From Streptomyces sp. CB00455 (GTDB taxonomy: Bacteria > Actinomycetota > Actinomycetes > Streptomycetales > Streptomycetaceae): DNA of 64,000 nucleotides. The DNA lies in NCBI RefSeq assembly GCF_001905445.1, contig NZ_LIVQ01000003.1, positions 807,445 to 871,444 of the forward strand. The letters are read 5' to 3'. Positions 16,648 through 24,445 of this stretch are shown one piece after another. The stretch's first letter is position 1; each line of letters begins with the position of its first letter. A program made the translations under genes and the position numbers. The notes below the pieces were generated by a model, which was not told where the DNA came from, ran no database searches, and was given only the letters and a program-made list of their open reading frames with translations.

Positions 16648-18147
16648 TCACTTCCGCGGGCGGTAGACCGTGAGGGCGTCGGGGAGCTCGTCCAGGACCA
16701 GGGCTTCGCCGGCCTTGGCGTATTCGCCGTCGTAGGCGAGCGGGGTGCCCGGCGGGATGTCCCCGACGCGCAGGCTGCGCAGCCGGGTCGCGTTGTGGAC
16801 CGGGGAGCGGGTGAGGGGGCCCGCGAGGGCGGCGGCCAGCAGGCGGGGGCCGGGGCGTCCGCCGCCGTAGACGATGCGGACGTCCAGCAGGCCCTCGCCG
16901 AGGGTCTCGCGGCGACGGGGGGTGGGGCCGGTCCCGTGGTAGGTGCCGTTGCCGGCGAAGAGCAGCCACACGCTCCGCATCCGGCCGTTCAGCCGCAGCC
17001 GCAGGGGGCGCTGGGCGCGCAGCACCCGCCAGGCGGCCAGCAGCGCGGCGGGGCCGCCGCCGATCCGCGGGCTCCAGTGCAGCCGGTGGCGCAGCAGTTC
17101 GGGGTAGGCGCCGATGCTGAAGTTGTTCAGGAAGTAGCCCGGCGGGCCTTCGGGGCCGGGGGTGAAACGGCCCACCCCGATGTGGACGGCGTGCCCGGCG
17201 GTCAGGGCGCGGCAGGTGTCCTCGACCCCGGCGAGGCCGAGGTCGAGGGCGAAGTGGTTGAGGGTGCCGCCCGGGAAGACCGCCAGCGGCACCCCGGCCC
17301 GCAGGGCGGCGGTGGCGGCCGCGTTGATCGTGCCGTCGCCGCCGCAGACGCCGAGGACCGTGGCGCGGGAGGCTGCCGCCTCCAGTTCGGCGGCCACCTC
17401 GCTGCCCTCGCATTCGATCACCTCGGCCTTGGGGAGGCGGGTGCGCAGGATGTCGTCGAGGCCGGTGCTGCCGGCGGTTCCGGATCCGGTGTTGACGACC
17501 ACGGTGAGCCCCTCGCCGTCGGGCAGCGCCGGCGCCTCCAGGGCTGCCCGCTCGTCGCCGGGCACGACCCTGGCCTTCTGCGCCCCGCGCGCGACGCGCC
17601 GTACGACGAGGCCGGCGGCCACACCGAGCGCCGCGCCCGCGACCACGTCGGAGGGGTAGTGCACCCCGGTGTAGACGCGGGAGAAGGCCACGGAGGCGGC
17701 GACGGGTGCCATCGCAACGGCCCAGGCCGGGGACTCCCACGCCAGCCCGGCGGTGAAGGCGAAGGCCGAGGCCGAGTGCCCGGAGGGGAAGGAGGTGGTG
17801 TGCGGCTGGGTCGCCAGCCGGCGCACGGCCGGCACCCCGTCCAGCAGCGGGCGGGGCCGGCGCACGGACCACTTGCCGACGGTGTTGATACTGGCGGAGG
17901 CCAGTGCCAGCGAGGCCATCCCCTGCACGGCGGCCTTACGGGTCCTGGCCGATCCGAACACGGCGAGCGCGGCGGCGGTGGTGCCCCACAGCACGCCGTG
18001 GTTCGCGGCCCGTCCGAGCCGGGGCAGCACGCGCTCGGCCCCGGGCCACTGCCGCCGGGCCACCACGTCGAACAGCCGGCGGTCCCACCTGACCACCGCG
18101 CCCTGCCAGGTCAGGGGCGACTTCCCGATCTTCACGTGCTTCAGCAT
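16648..18147 (-). CDS. PAP2 phosphatase / diacylglycerol kinase-like fusion protein
   Basis: This 499-residue fusion has an N-terminal PAP2 domain (about 70-190) with the three phosphatase motifs: KWSVRRPRP, PSGHSASAF, and SRVYTGVHYPSDVVAG. Hydrophobic helices surround them. The C-terminal half is a diacylglycerol/sphingosine kinase-like catalytic domain with VVVNTGSG, the GGDGTINAAATA loop and FPGGTLNHFALDLG. Such fusions would act on membrane lipids, with a phosphatase outside and a kinase inside; the substrate is not known. The start ATG 18147 gives MLKHVKIGKSP. It is followed within the same strand by no clear operon partner. Confidence 0.88.
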   Translation of the reverse strand: MLKHVKIGKSPLTWQGAVVRWDRRLFDVVARRQWPGAERVLPRLGRAANHGVLWGTTAAALAVFGSARTRKAAVQGMASLALASASINTVGKWSVRRPRPLLDGVPAVRRLATQPHTTSFPSGHSASAFAFTAGLAWESPAWAVAMAPVAASVAFSRVYTGVHYPSDVVAGAALGVAAGLVVRRVARGAQKARVVPGDERAALEAPALPDGEGLTVVVNTGSGTAGSTGLDDILRTRLPKAEVIECEGSEVAAELEAAASRATVLGVCGGDGTINAAATAALRAGVPLAVFPGGTLNHFALDLGLAGVEDTCRALTAGHAVHIGVGRFTPGPEGPPGYFLNNFSIGAYPELLRHRLHWSPRIGGGPAALLAAWRVLRAQRPLRLRLNGRMRSVWLLFAGNGTYHGTGPTPRRRETLGEGLLDVRIVYGGGRPGPRLLAAALAGPLTRSPVHNATRLRSLRVGDIPPGTPLAYDGEYAKAGEALVLDELPDALTVYRPRK

Positions 18148-18264
18148 TCAGCTCGCCTACCCCGACAACCCCTTCCTCTACCTCGGCCCTCTTCCCTGTG
18201 CACCCGTTCACCCTGCGGATCCCGCCGGGGGCCGCACGGCCGGTGCGGACTCCGGTGCGACGGG

Positions 18265-19674
18265 CTACGGCGTCCCGGCGTCGTTCCCGTCCTGGGGGCG
18301 CTTGCGGAGCAGGAGCACCACCAGCCCGCCGAGGACCACCAGCCCCACCGCCAGAGAGGCGATCACGGGGGTGGCCGCCGAGCTGCCGCTGACGGCCAGC
18401 CGATCCTCGGCGGGCGAGCCGGGCGAAGCCGGGCCGGCCTGCGCCTGTCCGGCAGGGCCGCCCTGTGCGGCAGGCCCGCCCTGTCCGCCCTGGCCGCCCT
18501 GTCCGGCCGGCCTGCCCTGTCCGGCCCGCGTCGCAGACCAGAGGTCTGTCCGGCCGGCGGCGGAGCTCCCCGCGCCGTCCGCGGTCGCCGCCCGGGCCAC
18601 CACCGGCTGCGGCCAGGCCGCGGTGTCGGTGGCGGCCGCCGTGGACTCGCTGGAGCCGGCCACGACCTGGGCCTGCGCCGGCACCCCGCTGGTGAAGACC
18701 CGCCCGACCGGCACCTTGGTCGCCCCCTGCACCGTGACGGAGGCGATCCCGTCCGGGGTTCCCTCGGGCACCTCGAAGTACAGCCGGCTCCCGTTGACGG
18801 CGCTCTCCAGCGGCAGTCCCTCGGCGTCGACCACACGCACCCCCATCGCGACGGCCGCCGCGTCCGGGACGACCGACACGCTGCGCGCCCCGGTCCGCAC
18901 GGTCACCGGGCCGATCCGGGTACCGGCCGCCCCCGACACCCCGTCCGGATCCAGCCCCAGCGAGGCCGGTGGCTCCGGCAGCTGTCCCGCCTCCCGTTGC
19001 AGGTAGCCGGCCAGCGTCTCGGCCGCCGGGTCGGCGGCCTCGACGTGCGCCCCGTCCGCCAGCCGCCAGATGGCCACCTGGGTGCCGGCCGCCGCGCTCT
19101 GCGCGGTGAGGGCGCCGGCTCCGGCCGCCTTGGCGAGCCCGGCCAGATCATTCGACTGCGGGTAGGAATGTTCCAGGATCCAGCGGATCCGGCCCGCCTG
19201 CCCGTTCCCCGCCAGCGGACTGCCGCTCCAGCCGCCCTCCGTGTACCGGGCCTGGGGCTGTGCGTTGCCCGAGATCCCCACCCCGTACGTCTGGAGCGTG
19301 CCCCCGCCGTCGACCCGCATCTCGTAGAGCCCGGCCGGGATGCGGTGGAGCGAACCGTCCCCGGAGTGGAGGACCGCCTGCCCGTAGGTCTTCAGCCCGT
19401 CCAGCACGGCGCTCGCGCCCTCCGGCGCGTGGGAGAGCGCCGGACCGCTGTCGGCGGCGGCCTGCGCACCGGGCGCACCGGCGAGGGCCGCGGCCAGCAG
19501 GGCCACCGCCAGCGGACGGCGCGCGGAGCCCCGGACGCCCACCGGCGCAGGAGGCGCGGAAGCTGCGGAAGCCGCGGCCGGTGGTGGGGATAACGGAAGT
19601 GGAGGTGGAACGGGATGAGGAGCGGATTGAGGAACGGATTGAGGAGCGGAGGATGCGGGAACGGCGATCGACAC
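18265..19674 (-). CDS. TQXA-domain cell-surface protein lacking the thioester cysteine
   Basis: This is a 469-residue exported protein. A Pro/Ser-rich N-terminus leads to a signal segment at about 50-72 (RRPLAVALLAAALAGAPGAQA). The TQXA thioester domain follows, with the glutamine in GTQVAIWR. In family members a Tyr-Cys pair (TYCID) supplies the cysteine. Here the aligned codons read TYGVG (tac ggg, near 19285), so the isopeptide-like thioester cannot form there. The C-terminus has a Gly/Gln-rich wall-spanning region, LAVSG (an LAXTG-like class E sortase variant), a membrane helix and RKRP. It is likely wall-anchored. The loss of Cys suggests a structural role instead of covalent adhesion. 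Confidence 0.85.
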   Translation of the reverse strand: MSIAVPASSAPQSVPQSAPHPVPPPLPLSPPPAAASAASAPPAPVGVRGSARRPLAVALLAAALAGAPGAQAAADSGPALSHAPEGASAVLDGLKTYGQAVLHSGDGSLHRIPAGLYEMRVDGGGTLQTYGVGISGNAQPQARYTEGGWSGSPLAGNGQAGRIRWILEHSYPQSNDLAGLAKAAGAGALTAQSAAAGTQVAIWRLADGAHVEAADPAAETLAGYLQREAGQLPEPPASLGLDPDGVSGAAGTRIGPVTVRTGARSVSVVPDAAAVAMGVRVVDAEGLPLESAVNGSRLYFEVPEGTPDGIASVTVQGATKVPVGRVFTSGVPAQAQVVAGSSESTAAATDTAAWPQPVVARAATADGAGSSAAGRTDLWSATRAGQGRPAGQGGQGGQGGPAAQGGPAGQAQAGPASPGSPAEDRLAVSGSSAATPVIASLAVGLVVLGGLVVLLLRKRPQDGNDAGTP

Positions 19675-19742
19675 AGTCTTCCCCTTCGGGCCAAAGACCC
19701 AGGTGCCCGTGAGTACCGGGGAATCCTATCCGCCTCGAACAC

Positions 19743-20150
19743 TCAGACCACCGACACCTTCTGAGGGGCCATCAGCGGCGTGTCCGTGGTGACGACCCGA
19801 CGGAACGCAGCCGTCCCGCGGTTGAGGTCGTGGCCGATGGCGGTCGCGTCGATCTCCGCCGAGAACCACCGGTTGCCCTCCCCGTCGGGCGGGTCCTGCC
19901 GCACCCGCAGCCGGCCGTGCACCACGAGCGGTTCGCCCACGGCCACGGAACCGGCCAGGTTCACGGCGAGCGTGCGCCGCGCCCACACGGTGTAGAAGCT
20001 GGTGGTCCCGTCGGTCCAGGCGTCCTTGCGCCGGTCGAAGTACCGCGGCGTGACGGCGAAGCGGAACCTCGCCGACGGGCCGTTCTGCGTCTCCTTGTAG
20101 TCGATCTGCGTCGCCACATACCCGACCAGCGTGACCTGGGTGTCGTTCAT
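19743..20150 (-). CDS. ssbB: Single-stranded DNA-binding protein, SsbB type
   Basis: This 135-residue OB-fold protein has NGPSARFRFAVTPRYFDRR, SFYTVWARRTLAVN and GEPLVVHGRLRVRQ. It lacks the long acidic-tipped tail of the replicative SSB. The stretch AIGHDLNRGTAAFRR near the end is typical of the short streptomycete paralogue SsbB, which functions in chromosome segregation during sporulation. The ATG at 20150 has a gggagg site upstream; an in-frame ATG at 20171 is possible. It lies next to two dynamin-like GTPase genes, another sporulation-septation set. Confidence 0.8.
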   Translation of the reverse strand: MNDTQVTLVGYVATQIDYKETQNGPSARFRFAVTPRYFDRRKDAWTDGTTSFYTVWARRTLAVNLAGSVAVGEPLVVHGRLRVRQDPPDGEGNRWFSAEIDATAIGHDLNRGTAAFRRVVTTDTPLMAPQKVSVV

Positions 20151-20172
20151 CCCGGCCGCCTCCCCCGCCATG

Positions 20173-20203
20173 CGTACCCGTACGGACCATCCGCACGGGT
20201 ACG
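20173..20203 (-). terminator. Hairpin downstream of the GTPase pair
   Basis: A 9-bp stem (cgtacccgt / acgggtacg), a one-base mismatch, then 4 more pairs and a CCA loop. It follows the GTPase stop (20248) and precedes the SSB gene, so it can end the GTPase transcript or attenuate read-through into ssbB. Confidence 0.6.
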
Positions 20204-20247
20204 AACCATGCTGCCGCCGGCCGGCCCCGACCGCTCCGGCCTGTGGA

Positions 20248-22104
20248 CTACTGGCGGGTTGTGGACAACTTGCTCCCCCCTGCGGCGACGGCCGCGTACT
20301 GCTCGCGCACCTCCCGGTAGCGCAGCAGTTCGGCCGCCACCGGCTCCAGCACCCGGGCCCGCCCGCAGCCGGCCGCCGCCTGCCGCAGCTTGCGCTCCGC
20401 GTCCTGCCCGTAACGCCGCGCCGGGCCCCTGGCGGCGATCGAGCAGGCCCATTCCACCAGCGGACCGCCCACGATGCCCGCCACCATCAGCAGTACGGGC
20501 GGCAGCAGCCGCGGCTCCAGGACCCCGACGATCTGCCCCACCAGCCACAGCCCGCCGTAGATCTGGAGCAGCGTCATCGCCGCCTGGGCCAGCACCGCCG
20601 CCGGCCACCAGGCCGGCCGCGGGGGTTTGACAGCCGGGACCGCCACCGCCGCCCCGAGGGTCACCGCCAGCTCGTCCAGCGCCTCCGGGAGCTGTTCGGC
20701 GCCGCGCACCGCCGTCTCCCGTACGGCCTGCGCCCACGGGTCGGGCAGGCCGACGGCCGCCTCGTCGGCGACCACCCGTACGGCCTGCTCGACCCGCTGG
20801 CGCGCCGTCACCTCCGCCTCGACGGGCGTCTCGGCGCTCGGCGCGCCGCGTCCGCCGATGACCGCGAGGGCGGCCAGGCCCGCCAGCGTGCGCGGGGCGC
20901 GGCGGCTCTCGTACCACCGCCACAGCCGCAGCCACGGTGTCCCGCACGCCTTGCCGGCATTGCGCCGCCAGGCCCGCTCGGCCGCGAGCCCTGCCGCGTA
21001 CGCCCCGACCGCCTCGGCGAGCCGGTCCTCGAACTCGGCGCGGGCGGCCTCCCCGATCTCCGGACCGGAGTGTCCGTCGGCCACGTACAGCGGTCGCAGG
21101 CGCACGGCCGCCCGGTCGACATCGGCGGAGATCCTTCGGGTCGCGGCGCCCTTCTCCTGCGTGAACTGGGCGAGCAGCTCGCGCAGCTCCCCGACGCCCT
21201 CCCCGGTCAGCGCGGACAGTCCGAGGACCGTGGCGCCTGGCTCGCCGTGTTCGCCGAGCGCGATGCCGTCCTCGTCGAGCAGCCGGCGCAGGTCGTCGAG
21301 GACGAGGTCGGCGGACTCCCCGGGGAGCCGGTCCACCTGGTTGAGCACCACGAAGGTCACCTCGGCGTGCCCCGCCAGCGGCCGCAGGTAGCGCTCGTGC
21401 AGCACCGCGTCGGCGTACTTCTCCGGATCCACCACCCACACCACCGCGTCGACCAGGGCCAGTACGCGGTCCACGTGGTCGCGGTGCGCGCCGAGCGCCG
21501 AATCCAGGTCGGGCAGGTCGACGAGGACCATGCCGCGCAGGGCCTCGGCCTCGGAGGTCTCGCGGGGCCGGCGGCGCAGCCGGCCCGGGATCTCCAGGCG
21601 GTCCAGCAGGCCTGCCGCTCCGTCCGACCAGCTGCACGCGATGGGCGCGGCGGTGGTCGGACGGCGCAGCCCGGTTTCGGAGATCTGCACTCCCGCGAGC
21701 GCATTGAAGAGCGTGGACTTGCCGCTCCCGGTGGCGCCGGCGATCGCGACGACCGTGTGCTGCGGTGACAGGCCGCGGCGCGCGGCCGCCTCGTCCAGGA
21801 CCCGGCCGGCCTCGGCGAGGGTCTTGCCGTCGAGCCGGGTGCGGGAGAGGCCGACCAGCTGGCGCAGGGCGTCGAGGCGCGCGCGCAGGGCCCGCCCCTC
21901 GGGGCTGAGCGGGGGCGCGGGCGCCTTGCCGCCGTCGTTGCCGGCGCCCGAGACGGCCCGTACGAGTGCTTCGTCGTTCTCGTCGCCGGCCCCGTCGGCG
22001 CCGGGGCTGCCGTCCTGGTACCGGCCGTCGGTGGCCTCGGGGCGCGAGCGTGCGATGAAACCGTCGTCCCAGCGTTCTTCGGAGCGGTCGGTCAGGGAAG
22101 TCAT
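20248..22104 (-). CDS. Dynamin-like membrane GTPase (DynA/DynB type), second of pair
   Basis: This 618-residue protein has an acidic N-terminus of about 80 residues, then a GTPase domain: GATGSGKST (P-loop), RRPTTAAP (G2), LVDLPDLDS (G3) and LNQVDRLPG (G4, NQVD for NKXD). A helical stalk follows, then two hydrophobic segments near 480-540 (MTLLQIYGGLWLVGQIVG and PPVLLMVAGIVGG) that should form a membrane hairpin, and a helical tail. The gene starts 4 bp after its partner. The tandem pair resembles streptomycete DynA/DynB, which stabilise FtsZ rings in sporulation septation; the assignment of A or B is not certain. Confidence 0.8.
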   Translation of the reverse strand: MTSLTDRSEERWDDGFIARSRPEATDGRYQDGSPGADGAGDENDEALVRAVSGAGNDGGKAPAPPLSPEGRALRARLDALRQLVGLSRTRLDGKTLAEAGRVLDEAAARRGLSPQHTVVAIAGATGSGKSTLFNALAGVQISETGLRRPTTAAPIACSWSDGAAGLLDRLEIPGRLRRRPRETSEAEALRGMVLVDLPDLDSALGAHRDHVDRVLALVDAVVWVVDPEKYADAVLHERYLRPLAGHAEVTFVVLNQVDRLPGESADLVLDDLRRLLDEDGIALGEHGEPGATVLGLSALTGEGVGELRELLAQFTQEKGAATRRISADVDRAAVRLRPLYVADGHSGPEIGEAARAEFEDRLAEAVGAYAAGLAAERAWRRNAGKACGTPWLRLWRWYESRRAPRTLAGLAALAVIGGRGAPSAETPVEAEVTARQRVEQAVRVVADEAAVGLPDPWAQAVRETAVRGAEQLPEALDELAVTLGAAVAVPAVKPPRPAWWPAAVLAQAAMTLLQIYGGLWLVGQIVGVLEPRLLPPVLLMVAGIVGGPLVEWACSIAARGPARRYGQDAERKLRQAAAGCGRARVLEPVAAELLRYREVREQYAAVAAGGSKLSTTRQ

Positions 22105-22108
22105 CGCG

Positions 22109-23788
22109 TCACCTCTCCTTCTGCAGTACGGACAGCGCGGCGATCAGCTCGGCCTGTGGTTCGGGGGACACTTCGAGCGCCTCCAGGGGGGCGAGGCGGC
22201 GGTCGCGCTCGGCGCGCAGCACCTGGTCGAGGTGGTCCCCGACCAGTTCGGTGCCCCGGTCGCGCAGGCGCAGGGCGGCTTGGGCGCCGATGCGTTCGGC
22301 GAGCTTCTCGCCGGCGGGCCGGGCCCGTTTGCCGCCGAGGAGGGCGGCGACGAGCAGGGCGGCGACGCCGTCGGGGTCGGGTGCGGGCTGCCGGTCGAGC
22401 TGCGCGACCTCCTCCTCGGCGAGCTCCTCCAGTACGCGGCGCCAGCGCCGTACGGCCATCCCGATGCGTTCTGCGGCCTCCTTGTCGGGCGTGGGCAGGG
22501 GCACGGCTCCCGCGGCCGGTTCGCGTCGCCAGGATGCGGCGATCCGTTCGTCGGCGGCGGCGACGGCGCACTGCAGGAGCGCGGCGAGGGATTCCGCGAG
22601 CGAGTCGAGGAGTTCGTCGGCGCTCGTGTCGAGGGGGTAGCCGCGCCACCGCGTCAGCGCGTCCCCGGCGAGTACGGCGCCCTGGTCGAGGCGGTTGCGG
22701 ACGCGCTTGCCCTCCCGCTTGTACGCGTCCTCGACGGCGGAGGTCAGCCGGACGGCGGCGGCGTGCTGGGAGGCGACGGCGGAGGCGAGTTCGGGCATCC
22801 GGCGCGCCAGGGAGTCCAGCGCGCCCAGGGCGGTGCGCCCGACGGCGTACTGGCGGGCGGCGGGATCCTGGGCGTGGTGCGCGAGCCAGGCGGCCAGCGG
22901 GGCGACGGCGCTGGCCGGCAGCAGCCCGCCGCCACCTGCCGACTCCGGGAGTTCGGGCACGGTGAAGCGCGGTACGTCGCCCAGCCCGGCCCGGGTGAGC
23001 AGGGCTCCGTACTGGCGGGAGACCTCGGCGAGCACCTGGTGCGGCACGCGGTCGAGGACGGTGACGAGGGTGGCCTTGTACTGCTTGGCGGTGCGCAGCA
23101 GGTGCCAGGGGACGGCGTCGGCGTACCGCGAGGCGGTGGTGACCATCACCCAGACGTCGGCGGCGCAGATGAGCTGGGCGGCGAGGGTCCGGTTCTCGAC
23201 GACGAGGGAGTCGATGTCGGGGGCGTCGAGGATGGCGAGGCCGCGCGGCAGGGTGGAGACGGTCTCGATCCGCATCTCGCGGGTGGCGTGCCCGCCCGGG
23301 CCGGGGCCGGAGCCCGCGTGGCCGCTCCCGTGGCCGCCGCGGCCGCGGTCGCGGTCCCGGTCGCGGTCGCGGAGCCGGTTCTTGGCGGAGACGGCTTCCT
23401 CCTCGCCGTGCGGCACCCAGACCCGCATGAGGTCGGGCAGGATCCGCATCCCGGCGAACCAGTGGTGGTCATCCGGATGGCATACGAGCACCGGGGTGCG
23501 CGTGGTGGGACGCAGCACCCCGGCTTCGCTGACCTGCCGTCCGACGAGGGAGTTGACGAGGGTGGACTTGCCGGCCCCGGTGGACCCGCCGACGACGGCG
23601 AGCATCGGCGCCTCGGGCGCCTTCAGCCGGGGTACGAGGTAGTCGTCGAGCTGCGCGAGCAACTCGGCTCTGGTCTGGCGGGCGCGCGGAGCGCCGGGCA
23701 GGGGCAGCGGCAGACGCACGGACGCGACCCGGTCGCGCAGGGCGGACAGGGCATCGAGCAGCTGAGGCCGAACATCCAAGGTCACCAC
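22109..23788 (-). CDS. Dynamin-like GTPase (DynA/DynB type), first of pair
   Basis: This 559-residue protein has its GTPase domain near the N-terminus: GGSTGAGKST P-loop, RPTTRTP, LDAPDIDS and VLDRVPHQV in the G4 position (NKXD not conserved). A His/Gly-rich insert (about 145-170) is unusual. The rest is helical. No clear membrane segment is seen, unlike the downstream partner. The start is GTG 23788, or the adjacent GTG 23785. Only 4 bp separate it from the next gene, so the two are co-translated and probably act as a complex at the division septum, by analogy with known streptomycete dynamins. Confidence 0.8.
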   Translation of the reverse strand: MVTLDVRPQLLDALSALRDRVASVRLPLPLPGAPRARQTRAELLAQLDDYLVPRLKAPEAPMLAVVGGSTGAGKSTLVNSLVGRQVSEAGVLRPTTRTPVLVCHPDDHHWFAGMRILPDLMRVWVPHGEEEAVSAKNRLRDRDRDRDRGRGGHGSGHAGSGPGPGGHATREMRIETVSTLPRGLAILDAPDIDSLVVENRTLAAQLICAADVWVMVTTASRYADAVPWHLLRTAKQYKATLVTVLDRVPHQVLAEVSRQYGALLTRAGLGDVPRFTVPELPESAGGGGLLPASAVAPLAAWLAHHAQDPAARQYAVGRTALGALDSLARRMPELASAVASQHAAAVRLTSAVEDAYKREGKRVRNRLDQGAVLAGDALTRWRGYPLDTSADELLDSLAESLAALLQCAVAAADERIAASWRREPAAGAVPLPTPDKEAAERIGMAVRRWRRVLEELAEEEVAQLDRQPAPDPDGVAALLVAALLGGKRARPAGEKLAERIGAQAALRLRDRGTELVGDHLDQVLRAERDRRLAPLEALEVSPEPQAELIAALSVLQKER

Positions 23789-24111
23789 ATGCGAAGAATG
23801 CCCAATTTAGGGCCATTTTTGAAGCTTATACGTCCTCTGCGCGCCGACCGCGACTTCTGCTGGACATCCCGGACACGGCGGACGAGTGGGGCGCAGGCAT
23901 AACGAGTGCACAACACCGGGGGCGCCGCGGCGCAAAAGCGATGCGCGAATCGCACCTGCCTGCGATTATCGGGACCGCTTCACCGAACCTCCACATCGTG
24001 GCACGCGAGTGAAGCAACCGGACCAAGGCAATCGGAGCCCTATCCTTGACCCGGCACGGACCACAGTCCCACCCCCACCGGGGGCTCCAGGCCCACCACG
24101 GCCACCTTCCG
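23789..24111. other. Divergent promoter region between GTPase operon and tRNA-Arg
   Basis: An AT-richer patch at 23805-23835 (tttagggccatttttgaagc) probably holds the minus-strand promoter of the GTPase pair. A weak inverted repeat (aatcgc-N8-gcgatt, 23948-23967) lies mid-way. TTGACC at 24046-24051 could be the -35 box for the tRNA, without a clear -10. No protein gene is seen. Confidence 0.5.
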
Positions 24112-24184
24112 GCCCCCGTAGCTCAGTGGATAGAGCAGGTGCCTTCTAAGCACTTGGCCGCAGGTTCGAGTCCTGCCGGGGGCA
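24112..24184 (+). tRNA. tRNA-Arg (anticodon TCT)
   Basis: A full cloverleaf can be folded. The acceptor GCCCCCG/CGGGGGC has 7 bp and the D-stem is GCTC/GAGC. The anticodon stem GGTGC/GCACT carries loop CTTCTAA, so the anticodon is TCT. The T-arm is GCAGG-TTCGAGT-CCTGC and the discriminator base is A. CCA is not encoded. It reads the rare AGA codon. The 3' half of such tRNA-Arg genes often serves as an integration site, but no second copy of the 3' end is visible in this window. Confidence 0.97.
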
Positions 24185-24203
24185 CTCTTTCGCCACCACC
24201 CTC

Positions 24204-24225
24204 GCCCCTCCCTCAGCGGAGGGGC
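24204..24225 (+). terminator. Rho-independent terminator after tRNA-Arg
   Basis: An 8-bp stem (gcccctcc / ggaggggc) with a 6-base loop is followed by TTT, 20 bp after the tRNA. Confidence 0.8.
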
Positions 24226-24398
24226 TTTCGTGCAGGTCAGCGGCACTTTAGCGAGCCCGCCGCAGTGACGGCGCAAGCCGTGGGGATACCTCCGGTCGCG
24301 GATGCCCGCCGGTACGGGCGGCGGCCGATCCGGCGGGGGATGGTGTGCGATATCCACTCGGGGATTCGATTCCGGGAAATGACATCGCGGGACAAATC

Positions 24399-24427
24399 GA
24401 CATTCAGGTTGAAGGTGGAACTAATGT
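24399..24427 (+). promoter_or_regulatory. Possible promoter of the exonuclease-TerD gene
   Basis: TAATGT at 24422-24427 with GACATT 17 bp upstream lies in a locally AT-rich stretch just before the start at 24446. The -35 is weak, so this is tentative. The rest of 24226-24398 shows no gene. Confidence 0.3.
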
Positions 24428-24445
24428 CGGATCATCCTTGCCGCC

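Noticed and set aside
16447..19593. A 1048-codon plus-strand frame
   Set aside because: It is antisense to the PAP2/kinase fusion and TQXA genes; the encoded sequence is repetitive Gly/Arg-rich.
24112..24184. tRNA-Arg as attachment site of an element inside this window
   Set aside because: No second copy of the tRNA 3' end, integrase or replication gene is visible on either side.
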